64,000 nt of DNA from Litoribrevibacter albus (GCF_030159995.1 NZ_BSNM01000015.1:62001-126000); one strand, 5' to 3'. Counted from the stretch's first letter, positions 19,584 through 28,854 are shown. Notes: generated by a model not told the origin, from the sequence alone. A program made the numbers and translations.

Positions 19584-19931
19584 ATGACAAATACCACTTC
19601 TCAGCAGTACGTTCAGATAAAACAACTGCTTATAGACCTAGAAAATGAATTAATGAGCCTGGCTGTGTGGTCGGAAACGCCTCCATCGCCGGAAGCGTTT
19701 CTTAGTCAGCAACCTTTTGCCTATGACACTATGACCTTGGTTGAGTGGATTCAGTACATCTTTATACCCAAGATGTCTGAATTGATTGAAATGGAAGGAC
19801 CCTTGCCAAGTCGTTGCGGTATTTCACCGATGGCGGAGGAGTATTTCAAGCAATCCGGTTTGGATATCTCCCGTTTAATGGGGCTTTTGGCCTCGATTGA
19901 TCAAGAATTGGGTGGTTTGGCTGAAAATTGA
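19584..19931 (+). CDS. yqcC: YqcC family protein (DUF446)
   Basis: A 115-residue protein with the YqcC signature: a PFAYDTMTLVEWIQYIFIPKM segment in the middle (here named by its ends, PFAYDTM and IFIPKM) and a short N-terminal helix with WSETPPSPEA. Family members are small, cytosolic and of unknown function, often beside truC or DUF3549 genes. It starts 93 bp from the divergent DUF3549 gene. Confidence 0.9.
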   Translation: MTNTTSQQYVQIKQLLIDLENELMSLAVWSETPPSPEAFLSQQPFAYDTMTLVEWIQYIFIPKMSELIEMEGPLPSRCGISPMAEEYFKQSGLDISRLMGLLASIDQELGGLAEN

Positions 19932-19999
19932 TCAATTTGGTATGGAATGTGCATTTCATTCATTAGGATACGAAATGTTACATTAGAGAGGGTAAAACC

Positions 20000-20500
20000 A
20001 TGCCAATTAATCATGTTACGGGGAATAACGTCAATTCCTCGACTCAGTCACCCAGTAAGCAAAATGTTGATGGCTTATCAAAGTCAAAAAATGGTCGTCA
20101 GCAGGGTAATGAAGATCAAAGTAACCCATACAGTGACCAGGTCTCCATTTCAGGGCGTGCCAGCCAATTGGAACGAGTGTCTAAAGAATTGTTTTCCGAG
20201 ATGAAGGCGGAAACCCAGATTGGTGACCTTGCTCATACATTGTATGAGTATGGCTTTCTTTCGTTGGAGAATTTAAACCACATTCCTCTGGAGACTCGTA
20301 CTCAAAAGATAGAAACTCCGGAACAAGCGGTAAATGTGCTCCAAGGGCAAGCGCAGGAATTGGCCTTACAAGGCGAAGACTCGGCAACGCTTGAAGGTAT
20401 GAATAAGTTACTGACCACACTGAAAAATATTACTGCTCCTAGTTATCCTGCAAGTGCCTATCAACGGGCAACAGGTTATGGTTACCTCGGTATTCAATAA
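20000..20500 (+). CDS. hypothetical soluble protein
   Basis: A 166-residue protein that I do not recognise. Residues 1-45 are rich in Asn, Ser, Gln and Lys and look disordered; DQVSISGRASQLERV follows and then a mostly helical region to ~145. The DxVxISxxA pattern recalls the segment that starts the conserved part of FlgM-like and other flagella-associated small proteins, but the evidence is too thin to claim this. There are no cysteines, membrane segments or signal peptide. GAGAGGG lies 8 bases before ATG 20000, and a strong terminator follows. Confidence 0.75.
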   Translation: MPINHVTGNNVNSSTQSPSKQNVDGLSKSKNGRQQGNEDQSNPYSDQVSISGRASQLERVSKELFSEMKAETQIGDLAHTLYEYGFLSLENLNHIPLETRTQKIETPEQAVNVLQGQAQELALQGEDSATLEGMNKLLTTLKNITAPSYPASAYQRATGYGYLGIQ

Positions 20501-20526
20501 CTAAAACAATGTATCCTCTCTAAATG

Positions 20527-20548
20527 CCCGCGTAAGCGGGTTTTTTTT
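20527..20548 (+). terminator. rho-independent terminator
   Basis: CCCGC and GCGGG with a GTAA loop, followed by eight T's, lie 27 bases after the hypothetical gene. Confidence 0.92.
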
Positions 20549-20613
20549 GCCTGTTAAAAGAGTCAAACGGTAAGGTGTTGCCGCTCTGTAAATATCAGAC
20601 TTTCAGTTGAAGT

Positions 20614-20637
20614 CCTTTAGTATGTCTATTCTAAAGG
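20614..20637. promoter_or_regulatory. candidate operator upstream of the phasin gene
   Basis: A perfect 7-bp inverted repeat, CCTTTAG-N10-CTAAAGG, lies about 120 bases before the phasin start. The spacing suits a TetR-type dimer, and a PhaD-like TetR regulator is encoded next door, but the link is inference. Confidence 0.35.
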
Positions 20638-20758
20638 CCATTGCTACTATCGGATTAAACCTTCAGCACACTTTGATTGGTTTAGAGGCTGTAAAAAGGC
20701 TCTTTAAGTTTCACTTTCAAGGACGTGTAAATGTCTAATCAAAATAAGGAATGTAATT

Positions 20759-21184
20759 ATGTCTGAAGTTGTTGAGTCTGTAGAAGTGGAAGAAGTATCC
20801 GGTGTTAACTTAGCTGAAAAAGTACGTGGTTCAGCTCATCAAATTTGGTTGGCAGCCTTGGGTGCATACGCCAAAGCCGAAGAAGAAAGCGTTAAGGTGA
20901 TTGAGTCTTTGATCAAAGAGGGTGAAGAAGTCGAGTCTCGCGCAACGGATGTGAAGAACGACACCCTAGCTAAGACCAGTGCCATTCGTGAACGCGCAAA
21001 TCAATCGATTGAAGATGTTCGTGCCAAGCTGAACGAGTCTCTGGAAAAAGTAGAGGCGTTAATGGAGCAAGGTATTGAGACTGTTGTTAACTTCTTGGGT
21101 ATGCCAAGTAAGAAAGATGTTGATACCTTAATAAAGAAAGTTGAAGACCTGAATAAATCAGTGAAAGCACTTTCAAAAGCTTAA
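20759..21184 (+). CDS. phasin (PHA granule-associated protein)
   Basis: A 141-residue acidic helical protein of the PhaF/PhaI-type phasin family. After a variable Val/Glu-rich N-terminus it has QIWLAALGAYAKAEEES, the classic phasin start (W-LAxLGAYA), and a long amphipathic helix. The end, ~105-141, has FLGMPSKKDVDTLIKKVEDL, the usual C-terminal coiled coil. Phasins coat poly-hydroxyalkanoate granules. It lacks the Lys/Ala-rich histone-like tail of PhaF. The neighbouring PhaD-type regulator supports the role. Confidence 0.93.
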   Translation: MSEVVESVEVEEVSGVNLAEKVRGSAHQIWLAALGAYAKAEEESVKVIESLIKEGEEVESRATDVKNDTLAKTSAIRERANQSIEDVRAKLNESLEKVEALMEQGIETVVNFLGMPSKKDVDTLIKKVEDLNKSVKALSKA

Positions 21185-21211
21185 TTGTTTAATGTGACAT
21201 TCTCCCGTATT

Positions 21212-21237
21212 AAAAAGGCCTCTAAGAGGCCTTTTTT
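21212..21237. terminator. rho-independent terminator after the phasin gene
   Basis: AAAAAGGCCT and AGGCCTTTTTT pair around CTAAG, 28 bases after the stop. It lies between the convergent phasin and phaD-like genes and has T runs on both strands. Confidence 0.9.
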
Positions 21238-21264
21238 GATGGTTAGGGAAAATCTATTCTGACC

Positions 21265-21885
21265 CTATAAGTACTTCTTGCTGAGATCTTGCATGAAGGC
21301 TCGATGAGTAGGTTCCAGGTAAGGTGTCAGTAAACTCATGACCTGATAAACCCCTTTGCCTAAATCCTCTGTGTGCTTGCCTTTGTTTCGCACATTTTCG
21401 TAATTTAGCCAGTAAGTCATCGTCATGGTGATGTTCTGTGATAGAGAATTCACTTCTTCCAGGCTTGCGAGCATAGTGCCGTTGGCAATAAGTCCCTCAC
21501 AGATAGCTTTATTGACGCGCTCTTTCTTATCGAGGATTCGATTAAAGTGAGTTGCCAGTTTATCTACGCTGGCTAATAGGTCAGGAAGGTTGCGATAAAT
21601 AAAACGATATTCCCAGATGTGTTCAAATAGAAGGTGAACAAACAGCCAATGATCTTCCATTGTTATCTGGCGATCTTCAGGCGGAGCAACAAGGATTTCA
21701 TTCATGCGCTTTTCAAACTGTTGATAAAGCTCATAAATAATTTCGTTCTTATTGCGGAAATGGTAGTAAAGGTTGCCGGGTGAAATGTCCATTTCATCCG
21801 CAATATGGATAGTGGTGACGTTGGGCTCACCAAATTCGTTAAACAGTTCCAGGCTTGTAACAAGAATTCTGTCTCTGGTTTTCAT
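21265..21885 (-). CDS. phaD: TetR-family regulator, PhaD type
   Basis: A 206-residue TetR regulator closely similar to PhaD, the activator of pha genes in Pseudomonas: it starts MKTRDRIL, then LELFNEFGEPNVTT and ISPGNLYYHFRNK, the helix-turn-helix. PhaD binds pha promoters and probably senses a PHA intermediate. The frame is open upstream to 21957, but ATG 21885 matches the family start and is preceded by AGGCAGG. The downstream helical domain (60-206) is the ligand-binding part. It sits beside the phasin gene but not beside a PHA synthase. Confidence 0.88.
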   Translation of the reverse strand: MKTRDRILVTSLELFNEFGEPNVTTIHIADEMDISPGNLYYHFRNKNEIIYELYQQFEKRMNEILVAPPEDRQITMEDHWLFVHLLFEHIWEYRFIYRNLPDLLASVDKLATHFNRILDKKERVNKAICEGLIANGTMLASLEEVNSLSQNITMTMTYWLNYENVRNKGKHTEDLGKGVYQVMSLLTPYLEPTHRAFMQDLSKKYL

Positions 21886-22036
21886 AACTGCCTGCCTATG
21901 ATCCTTTTCCAGATACTCGTCCCTTGGCGTATTTACCATGTAATCCGGCCAATCCATAAATAAGGACGGCCGGGAAATCAGGAGTAGCTAACCAAATAAT
22001 CGTACTTGAACAAGTTTATAACGAATAGAATTAGAA

Positions 22037-23257
22037 TCAGCTACCAAAAATGAAGACCAATTGAGCAAAACCTGCTAGAAGTCCCAAAATCCCTCCTGCA
22101 AGAATAAGTAGCCACTCGTCTTCCTGGAACGCTGGTCGAAGTACACCCTGGAACTCTTCCGGTGTCAGGGCTTCCATTCTTTCTCGTATCATATCTGATA
22201 CAAGTGCGGCACGGTCTTCATTAAAGCGCTTATCTTTAAAGGGTTCTTTCGAATACTCAAAGGCAAGCTCAGTCATATTATCTTTCAGATTTGCGTAGCC
22301 GGCTGGACCCATGGTTACTTGGGCGAGCGTTCTTAGCGTTATCGATTCATCTATAAGGTTTCTGATGTGTTTATCGACCAAAGCTTTGGTTTTTTTACTG
22401 TTAGGGCCTTCCAATAGGGATTTACTGAAGTTTTCGATGGTCAGCAACTCGAAGGCAACAATATCGCACCAGGCTTTAGACACTTCTTTTTGACGTTTGA
22501 GGAAGATCCCTTGAACCGAAAACTTCCAAAGCGTCACCGGGTTCAATGGTCTGAAGACAATGTTCAGGGCAATCCAGTTAGTGATATAGCCAACCAACAG
22601 ACCAAATAGAGGCAGAATCCACCAAGCCTGGAAAAAATACCAAATTATCATCTGAATTAAGCCAAACGCGGCCCCGAAATATAACCCAGAATTAATGATA
22701 AATTTGAATTCTTTTTCACCTGATTCCAGGAAAATTCGGTTTAGAAGCTTCTTGTCGTTACCTAGCTCGGTGATCACCAGGTCTTTCAGGTTGATCAATT
22801 GGTCTGCATCTTGTTGGAAGTCAGAGACAATGGCATCCAGACGTTTTGGTAGCTCTGACTTTACATGCTTGTAGACTTTGTTCTTGGCTGCTTTAGGTAG
22901 GTTATCCCAGAGAACAGGTTTTTCCTTTCTCATGATGTTATCCACCATGATTTCAACCTTAGGCAGTAGTACGTGGATCATTCGATCGATCAGTACCTTG
23001 GGTTCGAGACTGTTAATAATGTCAGACAGCGTCCCCAGTTTGCTCATCGTTGTATCAACACAGATGGATGCCATCTTCTTATAGGAGCGGGGAACAATGC
23101 CTTGCCATCCCAAAAAAGGCTTTCGGACGCCTTGAAATTCAACAGGGTAGAATGTCAGTTGGATAGCTAACCAGTTGGTACTCCATCCGACAAGACCTGC
23201 GATAAAAGGAATACTTATATATTTCCAGATTTCTGGATTAAAGACTGCTTCCAGCAT
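22037..23257 (-). CDS. DUF445 membrane protein
   Basis: A 406-residue protein of the DUF445 family. It has an N-terminal membrane segment (~12-35, with GWSTNWLAIQLTF), a second hydrophobic pair near 195-240 (GYITNWIALNIVF), and a C-terminal one (~385-403). The repeated TNWxA motif, seen twice, is diagnostic of the family. Charged helical stretches lie between them. The function is unknown. It is in the same orientation as the phaD-like gene but 151 bases away. Confidence 0.9.
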   Translation of the reverse strand: MLEAVFNPEIWKYISIPFIAGLVGWSTNWLAIQLTFYPVEFQGVRKPFLGWQGIVPRSYKKMASICVDTTMSKLGTLSDIINSLEPKVLIDRMIHVLLPKVEIMVDNIMRKEKPVLWDNLPKAAKNKVYKHVKSELPKRLDAIVSDFQQDADQLINLKDLVITELGNDKKLLNRIFLESGEKEFKFIINSGLYFGAAFGLIQMIIWYFFQAWWILPLFGLLVGYITNWIALNIVFRPLNPVTLWKFSVQGIFLKRQKEVSKAWCDIVAFELLTIENFSKSLLEGPNSKKTKALVDKHIRNLIDESITLRTLAQVTMGPAGYANLKDNMTELAFEYSKEPFKDKRFNEDRAALVSDMIRERMEALTPEEFQGVLRPAFQEDEWLLILAGGILGLLAGFAQLVFIFGS

Positions 23258-23418
23258 GCTATACCGTTATTTATCGTTTTAGTTATAGGGTTGTAGTTCG
23301 AAAAGATTATAACAAGCAGGCAGCGATATAAAGTTGAGAAATTGCGACAGAGTAGTTGATCTTTTTACTTGGTTATTTGTTGCTGGTAACAATTGATAAC
23401 CTTATTTACTAAAAGGTT

Positions 23419-23721
23419 ATGGAGTTTTTCCCCGATATCAGTATATTAGCCGGCTTTCTATATTTTGACGCAATGGTTAGTTTTTTTATGCGGTGTGTCT
23501 ACTGTGATGCGAGTGTAGTTGGAAGTCGGGATGCAGTGACTGTCGAGGGCGGGGCACCGGCTCATGCAAATTGCTACAAGTATAAACTGGTCTCTCAGCG
23601 TGTGTTCAGAGACATAAAACTGACTGATCTGACGGATTCTGAATTGAATGAACTGCACGAGTTAGTCAAATCAGAAGTGAACAGCCGGTCAGTTGTATGT
23701 GATGAAATTGAGCTGTTTTAA
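23419..23721 (+). CDS. small cysteine protein, possible zinc finger
   Basis: A protein of 77-100 residues depending on the start. The core is MRCVYCDASVVGSRDAVTV followed by GGAPAHANCYKYKL: a CxxC and an HxxC spaced about 27 residues apart, as in a treble-clef or zinc-ribbon fold. The remainder is a helical acidic tail. ATG 23419 has a weak ribosome site; ATG 23473 or 23488 is equally possible, and the hydrophobic N-terminal ~22 residues may be untranslated. No family name or function is recalled. The MITE begins 65 bases downstream. Confidence 0.6.
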   Translation: MEFFPDISILAGFLYFDAMVSFFMRCVYCDASVVGSRDAVTVEGGAPAHANCYKYKLVSQRVFRDIKLTDLTDSELNELHELVKSEVNSRSVVCDEIELF

Positions 23722-23785
23722 TTCATTTCAGGCATTGGAAAAAAAATAGGTGTTTTGTGATGAGGTTCAAAACACCTGGATTCAT

Positions 23786-23807
23786 CTAGGGAACCTCTGA
23801 ACAAGTC
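23786..23807 (+). repeat. left terminal repeat and target copy of the MITE
   Basis: CTAG plus the 18-base arm GGAACCTCTGAACAAGTC. It is the exact reverse complement of positions 24035-24056. Confidence 0.9.
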
Positions 23808-24052
23808 TCTCTCTGCTCAGGCCTATAAGCGAAATGTCTATTTGAGGCGCGGTTTTGAAGGCATAACGGGTTACGTCAAAAAGCCGCAACAAAAAAGAGG
23901 CATTTCTCTTAAGGCCCCGAAGGGCGGGGCTTTAAAAACGTTATAACTGTGTTGAACTTCTTGAAAAGGTCTAGACATTCTCTACGAAGCTCGCCTTGTT
24001 CTAACGTTTTTCTAGCGCCCGCTGAGCTGGAGCGGACTTGTTCAGAGGTTCC
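23790..24052. mobile_element. MITE, non-autonomous, IS5-group-like ends
   Basis: A 263-bp element without a credible gene, bounded by perfect 18-bp terminal inverted repeats and by CTAG on each side, which reads as a 4-bp target duplication. A tip beginning GGAA and a YTAR-type 4-bp target are features of the IS5 group, so the element was probably moved by an IS5-type transposase, none of which is present here. A GC hairpin (GCCCCG and CGGGGC, 23914-23930) lies in its middle. The right end is adjacent to the asparaginase-like gene stop. A related right-end fragment occurs at 63037-63072. Confidence 0.8.
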
Positions 24053-24056
24053 CTAG
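24035..24056 (-). repeat. right terminal repeat and target copy of the MITE
   Basis: GACTTGTTCAGAGGTTCC plus CTAG. The CTA at 24053-24055, read on the minus strand, is the TAG stop of the asparaginase-like gene. Confidence 0.9.
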
Positions 24057-24538
24057 TCTTTTATTTCAAAGATGCCTTCGGCAACATTCTTCTTAACTTT
24101 ACCCGCTTCAAAGATGCGGCCACTCATTGCAATGTAAACCCCGTTAGGTAGAGATTGGACTGCACCTACTGCGCAACCTGCGTTGAATTCTGCATCACTG
24201 GTTTTGTACATAGCCGGCTCCATCGCGCCAAACATAACGATGGTTTTATTCGGAAGGTCTTTTAATACTTCAGCTGTTTCCGGCATGGTATCCGTTCCGT
24301 GGGTTACCAGAATGTACTCATTATCGCATTGGCTGATCGCCTGTTTTAGCGTTTGGCGATCTTGGTCGTCCATCTCTAGGCTGTCTTTTCTTAGAACAGA
24401 ATGAACTTCAAAATCAATGTTGAGTTTGTAGGCTTCCAGAATACGACCTACTTTGGGTTCACCAACTTGATAGTCACTTTTGGCATCAAAGTAAATTTTA
24501 TCGATTGTGCCGCCCGCACAGAAAATATCTATTTTCAT
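24053..24538 (-). CDS. short asparaginase-domain protein
   Basis: A 161-residue protein that matches only the N-terminal catalytic domain of bacterial L-asparaginases. AGGTIDK at residues ~8-14 holds the first catalytic Thr, and THGTDTM (~77-83) holds the Thr-Asp pair. Full enzymes are ~330 residues, with a second domain that completes the active site, so activity is doubtful unless it dimerises in a new way. Similar one-domain proteins are found in other marine gammaproteobacteria, which argues against truncation. The stop codon lies in the CTAG flanking the MITE, so insertion did not visibly change the protein. Confidence 0.85.
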   Translation of the reverse strand: MKIDIFCAGGTIDKIYFDAKSDYQVGEPKVGRILEAYKLNIDFEVHSVLRKDSLEMDDQDRQTLKQAISQCDNEYILVTHGTDTMPETAEVLKDLPNKTIVMFGAMEPAMYKTSDAEFNAGCAVGAVQSLPNGVYIAMSGRIFEAGKVKKNVAEGIFEIKD

Positions 24539-24618
24539 GAACTACTCACTTTTGAAATGAGATTGGAAAGGGTTTTATAAAGAGTGTAAAGCGTATAAAG
24601 ATTATAAAGAGTAAACAA

Positions 24619-24642
24619 AAAAGGAGGCTTATGCCTCCTTTT
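24619..24642 (-). terminator. terminator of valS
   Basis: AAAAGGAGGC and GCCTCCTTTT form a perfect 10-bp stem with a 4-base loop, 20 bases past the valS stop on the minus strand, with a following T run. Confidence 0.9.
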
Positions 24643-24662
24643 AAGATATGGAAACGTAAGAA

Positions 24663-27530
24663 TTACATATTCTTAATGGCTTCCATTTGCTCGTTCAGCT
24701 TAGAAGAGGCTGTGGACATTTCATCCAGTTTCGCTTTTTCTTTGGCTACAACGGCTTCTGGTGCTTTGCTAACGAAGTTTTCGTTGTTTAACTTGCCAGC
24801 GATGCGCTGAATGTCTTTTTCCAGTTTCTCTAGCTCTTTCGTTAGACGTGCAATCTCAGCATCTTTATCAATCAAGCCAGCCATAGGAACCAATACTTCC
24901 ATTTGGCCAACCAGTTGAGTAGCCGACATTGGTGCTTCATCACCTTCATTAAGCCAGGTAATGGTTTCTAGTTTAGCCAATGCTTTCAGGAAGTTTTCAT
25001 TGTTGGTCAAGCGTTGCTTGTCATCTTCTGAACCATTGCGGAACAACAAATCCAGTGCTTTGCTTGGCGCGATGTTCATTTCACCACGGATGTTACGAAC
25101 ACCAACGATCACACCTTTCAGCCATTCAATGTCTTGTTCGGCTTGTTGGTCAATCTTGCTTTCGTCCGCAACAGGGAAAGCTTGAAGCATGATGGAATCA
25201 CCTTCAACACCTGCCAAACCTTTAATGGATTGCCAGATCTCTTCAGAGATGAACGGCATGATTGGGTGAATCAAACGCAGCGTAGTTTCAAGTACGCGAA
25301 CCAAAGTACGACGAGTACCACGAAGCTGAGCTTCGGTGCTGTTTTCGTTCCAGAATACCGGCTTAGACAGTTCCAAATACCAATCGCAGTATTCATTCCA
25401 GATGAATTCATACAATGTTTGGCTCATCAAGTCGAAACGATATTGCTCGTAGTATTTTTGAACGTCGGCTTCAACGGATTGCAGACGGGAAATGATCCAA
25501 CGATCAGCAACGCTTAATTCAATGTCGCCACCATTTTGGCCACAGTCCAACGCATTACCACTTTCGTCTTCGGTGTTCATTTGAACGTAACGAGCGGCGT
25601 TCCAGATTTTGTTACAGAAGTTGCGGTAACCTTCAAGACGTTTAACGTCGAACTTAATGTCACGGCCTAGTGACGCCAAGGAGGTTAGGGTAAAGCGAAG
25701 AGCATCGGTGCCGCTTTCTGCAAATCCTTCTGGGAAGGCTTTACGAGTCGCTTTCTCAATTTTTTGCTTCAGCTGAGGCTGCATCATGCCAGAGGTGCGC
25801 TTCTCAACCAGATTGTCCAGCTCAATACCGTCAATCAAATCGATAGGGTCAAGCACGTTCCCTTTCGACTTGGACATCTTCTGGCCTTGCTCGTCACGAA
25901 TCAGACCAGTTACATACACCTTCTTGAACGGAACTTGCGGTGTGCCGTCTTCGTTCTTGATGAAGTGCAGGGTCATCATGATCATTCTGGCTACCCAGAA
26001 GAAAATAATGTCAAAGCCGGTAACCAATACATCAGTAGAGTGGAAGGTTTTCAGTGCTTCTTCATCGTGTGGCCAACCAAGAGTTGAGAAGGTCCAAAGC
26101 GCTGAAGAGAACCAGGTATCAAGAACGTCTTCGTCCTGGCGAAGCTCAAGATCCGCTGCCAAATTATGCTTAGTGCGAACTTCGTCTTCGGTACGACCTA
26201 CATAGACATTACCGTCGTTGTCATACCATGCCGGGATCTGATGGCCCCACCAAAGCTGACGAGAGATACACCAGTCCTGAATGTCACGCATCCAAGAGAA
26301 GTAGGTGTTTTCCCACTGCTTAGGTACAAATTCAATATCACCGTCTTCAACGGCTTTGATGGCAGGTTCTGCCAATGTCTTTGCAGAAACGTACCACTGG
26401 TCTGTTAGCCAAGGCTCGATTACAACGCCAGAACGGTCACCACGTGGTACAACCAAACTGTGGTCTTTGATTTCTTCAAGAAGACCCAAGGCTTCAAAAT
26501 CAGCGACGATCTTCTTACGAGCATCATAGCGATCTAATTCCGCATAGCCTTCAGGAATAGTGCAATCGATGCCTTCGATTGGCTGACCTTCAAAGTTGAA
26601 CGCTTCCGCTTGTTTAAGGATTTGAGCGTCGCGATTGAAAACGTTAATCAGTGCAGTTTGATGACGCTTGCCCACTTCGTAGTCATTGAAATCGTGAGCA
26701 GGGGTGATCTTAACGCAGCCGGTTCCGAAGTCTTTATCTACATATTCATCAGCAACGATAGGAATGCGACGGCCAACCAATGGTAGGTCTACAAACTGAC
26801 CAACCAATTGCGTATATCGTTCGTCTTCAGGGTGAACGGCAACCGCGGTATCACCTAACATGGTTTCAGGACGAGTTGTTGCCACAACAATGTAATCTTT
26901 ACCGTCAGCGGTTTTAGCACCATCGGCTAACGGGTAACGGAAGTGCCATAGGAAACCGGATTCGTCTTTGTTTTCTACTTCAAGATCAGAAATCGCAGTG
27001 TGAAGTTTCGGGTCCCAGTTAACCAAGCGTTTGCCGCGATAGATCAAATCTTCTTCATACAGGCGAACGAAAACTTCTTTAACCGCTTCTGAAAGACCGT
27101 CGTCCATAGTGAAGCGTTCACGAGACCAATCAACGGACGTACCTAAACGACGTTGTTGAGAGGTAATGGTGCCACCAGATTGTTCTTTCCATTCCCAGAC
27201 TTTTTCAATGAACTTGTCGCGACCCAGGTCATGACGGGTTACGTCGTCCTGAGCTAAAAGACGCTCAACTACCATCTGGGTTGCAATACCGGCGTGGTCG
27301 GTACCCGGTTGCCATAGTGTGTTATGACCAGTCATACGGTGATAACGAGTCAAAGCGTCCATGATGGTTTGCTGGAACGCATGTCCCATGTGCAAGCTAC
27401 CTGTGACGTTCGGTGGCGGAATCATGATGCAGTAAGAATCGCCTTGACCGGACGGTGCAAAGTAGTTCTTTTCTTCCCAGGTTTTGTACCAATTAGATTC
27501 AATATTCTGTGGTGTGTATGTTTTATCCAT
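24663..27530 (-). CDS. valS: valyl-tRNA synthetase
   Basis: A 955-residue class I aminoacyl-tRNA synthetase that charges tRNA-Val. HMGH appears as [12 protein letters not shown] at ~39-50 and KMSKS as QKMSKSKGN near 555. The editing (CP1) domain lies between, with [10 protein letters not shown]. The anticodon-binding domain is at ~640-800, and a C-terminal coiled coil (~885-955, with [16 protein letters not shown]) is typical of ValS. Length is normal. It lies downstream of the holC and hypothetical genes on the same strand, as in other gammaproteobacteria. Confidence 0.98.
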   Translation of the reverse strand: MDKTYTPQNIESNWYKTWEEKNYFAPSGQGDSYCIMIPPPNVTGSLHMGHAFQQTIMDALTRYHRMTGHNTLWQPGTDHAGIATQMVVERLLAQDDVTRHDLGRDKFIEKVWEWKEQSGGTITSQQRRLGTSVDWSRERFTMDDGLSEAVKEVFVRLYEEDLIYRGKRLVNWDPKLHTAISDLEVENKDESGFLWHFRYPLADGAKTADGKDYIVVATTRPETMLGDTAVAVHPEDERYTQLVGQFVDLPLVGRRIPIVADEYVDKDFGTGCVKITPAHDFNDYEVGKRHQTALINVFNRDAQILKQAEAFNFEGQPIEGIDCTIPEGYAELDRYDARKKIVADFEALGLLEEIKDHSLVVPRGDRSGVVIEPWLTDQWYVSAKTLAEPAIKAVEDGDIEFVPKQWENTYFSWMRDIQDWCISRQLWWGHQIPAWYDNDGNVYVGRTEDEVRTKHNLAADLELRQDEDVLDTWFSSALWTFSTLGWPHDEEALKTFHSTDVLVTGFDIIFFWVARMIMMTLHFIKNEDGTPQVPFKKVYVTGLIRDEQGQKMSKSKGNVLDPIDLIDGIELDNLVEKRTSGMMQPQLKQKIEKATRKAFPEGFAESGTDALRFTLTSLASLGRDIKFDVKRLEGYRNFCNKIWNAARYVQMNTEDESGNALDCGQNGGDIELSVADRWIISRLQSVEADVQKYYEQYRFDLMSQTLYEFIWNEYCDWYLELSKPVFWNENSTEAQLRGTRRTLVRVLETTLRLIHPIMPFISEEIWQSIKGLAGVEGDSIMLQAFPVADESKIDQQAEQDIEWLKGVIVGVRNIRGEMNIAPSKALDLLFRNGSEDDKQRLTNNENFLKALAKLETITWLNEGDEAPMSATQLVGQMEVLVPMAGLIDKDAEIARLTKELEKLEKDIQRIAGKLNNENFVSKAPEAVVAKEKAKLDEMSTASSKLNEQMEAIKNM

Positions 27531-27666
27531 AATATCCGAACGTCGTATGCTATGAGTGCCAAATAAATGCGCAGAAAAATGCTACGCATTATATCTGGGA
27601 CGCGCTGTAATCTCCATGAGGAAATGTGGCTTAGAGGTCAGTTTTTTTAGGCTTTTGGATGACCTG

Positions 27667-28368
27667 TTATTGATTCGGAGCGTTTTTGTTCAGTGACTGT
27701 TCGTAAAATGAATGTAAGGCATCTCTGAGCGCTTCTTCAAGTAACGATCGATGAGACTCAATGACTTCATCAATGATGACGTTTAACTGTTCTTCTGTTG
27801 GAGGTGTGATTGAAGACAGGGTGGGCGTTTTTGAGGTCGGGATACCAGGTGTATTTTCATCAAACTGGTCGGATTTTATATCGGCGTGATGATTCGGTAT
27901 CTCATTTGATTGGGATGTTTTTGATGCTTGTGAATATTTGAAAAGATCGAATTGATCCAGATCTTTTTTGGCCATGCCTAATTGTGCTGCTTCCATTACT
28001 TCCGCTGCAAAATTACGCATGGATTTACGCTCTTGCTTTAGCTTGTTGATTGCTTCATACGGAATGAATGGATTGGCTTTGGACGCATCAGCAGGTCTAG
28101 GAATTTCTTCATTCACATCTGGTTGATGTGGATCGGAGGATGAGCCTGTCTTTTCGGGTGTGTTTGTGGTGTGTTCAGGAACGGTTTGGGATTCCAGGGG
28201 AACAACATCTGACAGTAAAGGAATGTCGGCAGTATGCTCAAGTGACTGAGAATCAGACAGTGCTGTTTCATCGAATGAGTCATCGCCAGGAGAAGAGGAA
28301 TCCAATAAATCTTTAATGTTTTCCAGATCGCCAAGTAAGTCTTTTTTGTCTTTTTTCGGAGCATTCAT
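27667..28368 (-). CDS. hypothetical acidic protein between holC and valS
   Basis: A 233-residue hydrophilic protein that I do not recognise by family. Residues ~1-100 are rich in Asp, Ser, Pro, Glu and Thr and look disordered, starting with KKDKKDLLGDLENI. A helical region at ~105-150 (KQERKSMRNFAAEVME) follows, then another linker and a final helix pair (~195-233) with IDEVIESHRSLLEEALRDAL. No cysteines or membrane segments are seen. Genes at the same place, between holC and valS, occur in related bacteria, which supports it being real and perhaps linked to replication or translation. Confidence 0.75.
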   Translation of the reverse strand: MNAPKKDKKDLLGDLENIKDLLDSSSPGDDSFDETALSDSQSLEHTADIPLLSDVVPLESQTVPEHTTNTPEKTGSSSDPHQPDVNEEIPRPADASKANPFIPYEAINKLKQERKSMRNFAAEVMEAAQLGMAKKDLDQFDLFKYSQASKTSQSNEIPNHHADIKSDQFDENTPGIPTSKTPTLSSITPPTEEQLNVIIDEVIESHRSLLEEALRDALHSFYEQSLNKNAPNQ

Positions 28369-28416
28369 GATGCGGCCTTGTCGTAAAGTCTGCAGCTGTC
28401 GTCCTGTGCGTTTTGG

Positions 28417-28842
28417 TTAACGCTTTCTGAGATCGTGGTTGTGTAGCGGGTAACCGCGTTCTTTATAAAACTTATAATGCTCCCGACTTTTAGCCCGTTG
28501 TTCTGGATGTTGGGAAGCAATCTGTGTGACTCGTTGAAAGCGAGTAAATTCTAATGGTACTTCGTCCGAGAGGTTAATCAAGACTTCATAATCCGTTCCA
28601 AGATCGTCCCAGACGATTCGGATAGGGGCCTCTTCGGTATCTGTTTGTTTCACATGTGGTAAGAAACTTTCAGGTTTAAAGCGCCATAGTAAATCATCGA
28701 GCATTTGTGCTTCGTCTTCCGAATTCACTTTGATCGTTACTTTATGATCGTGTTGAAAGGCTTTCTCAGCCAATCGGCATGTAAAGCTAAATATGTGATC
28801 CAGTTGATCTTGAGGAATGATGTAGAAGTCGATGCGGGTCAT
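28417..28842 (-). CDS. holC: DNA polymerase III chi subunit
   Basis: A 141-residue chi subunit of the clamp-loader complex, which contacts SSB and links it through psi to the loader. The N-terminal MTRIDFYI, the acidic-aromatic ACRLAEKA-like helix (here CRLAEKAFQHDHKV) and DDLLWRFKPESFLPH are typical, as is the late VLINLSDEVP strand. It lies 64 bases downstream of pepA, the common pepA-holC-valS order. A near-perfect palindrome sits in that gap, 12 bases before the start. Confidence 0.95.
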   Translation of the reverse strand: MTRIDFYIIPQDQLDHIFSFTCRLAEKAFQHDHKVTIKVNSEDEAQMLDDLLWRFKPESFLPHVKQTDTEEAPIRIVWDDLGTDYEVLINLSDEVPLEFTRFQRVTQIASQHPEQRAKSREHYKFYKERGYPLHNHDLRKR

Positions 28843-28854
28843 GATGTACTCATA

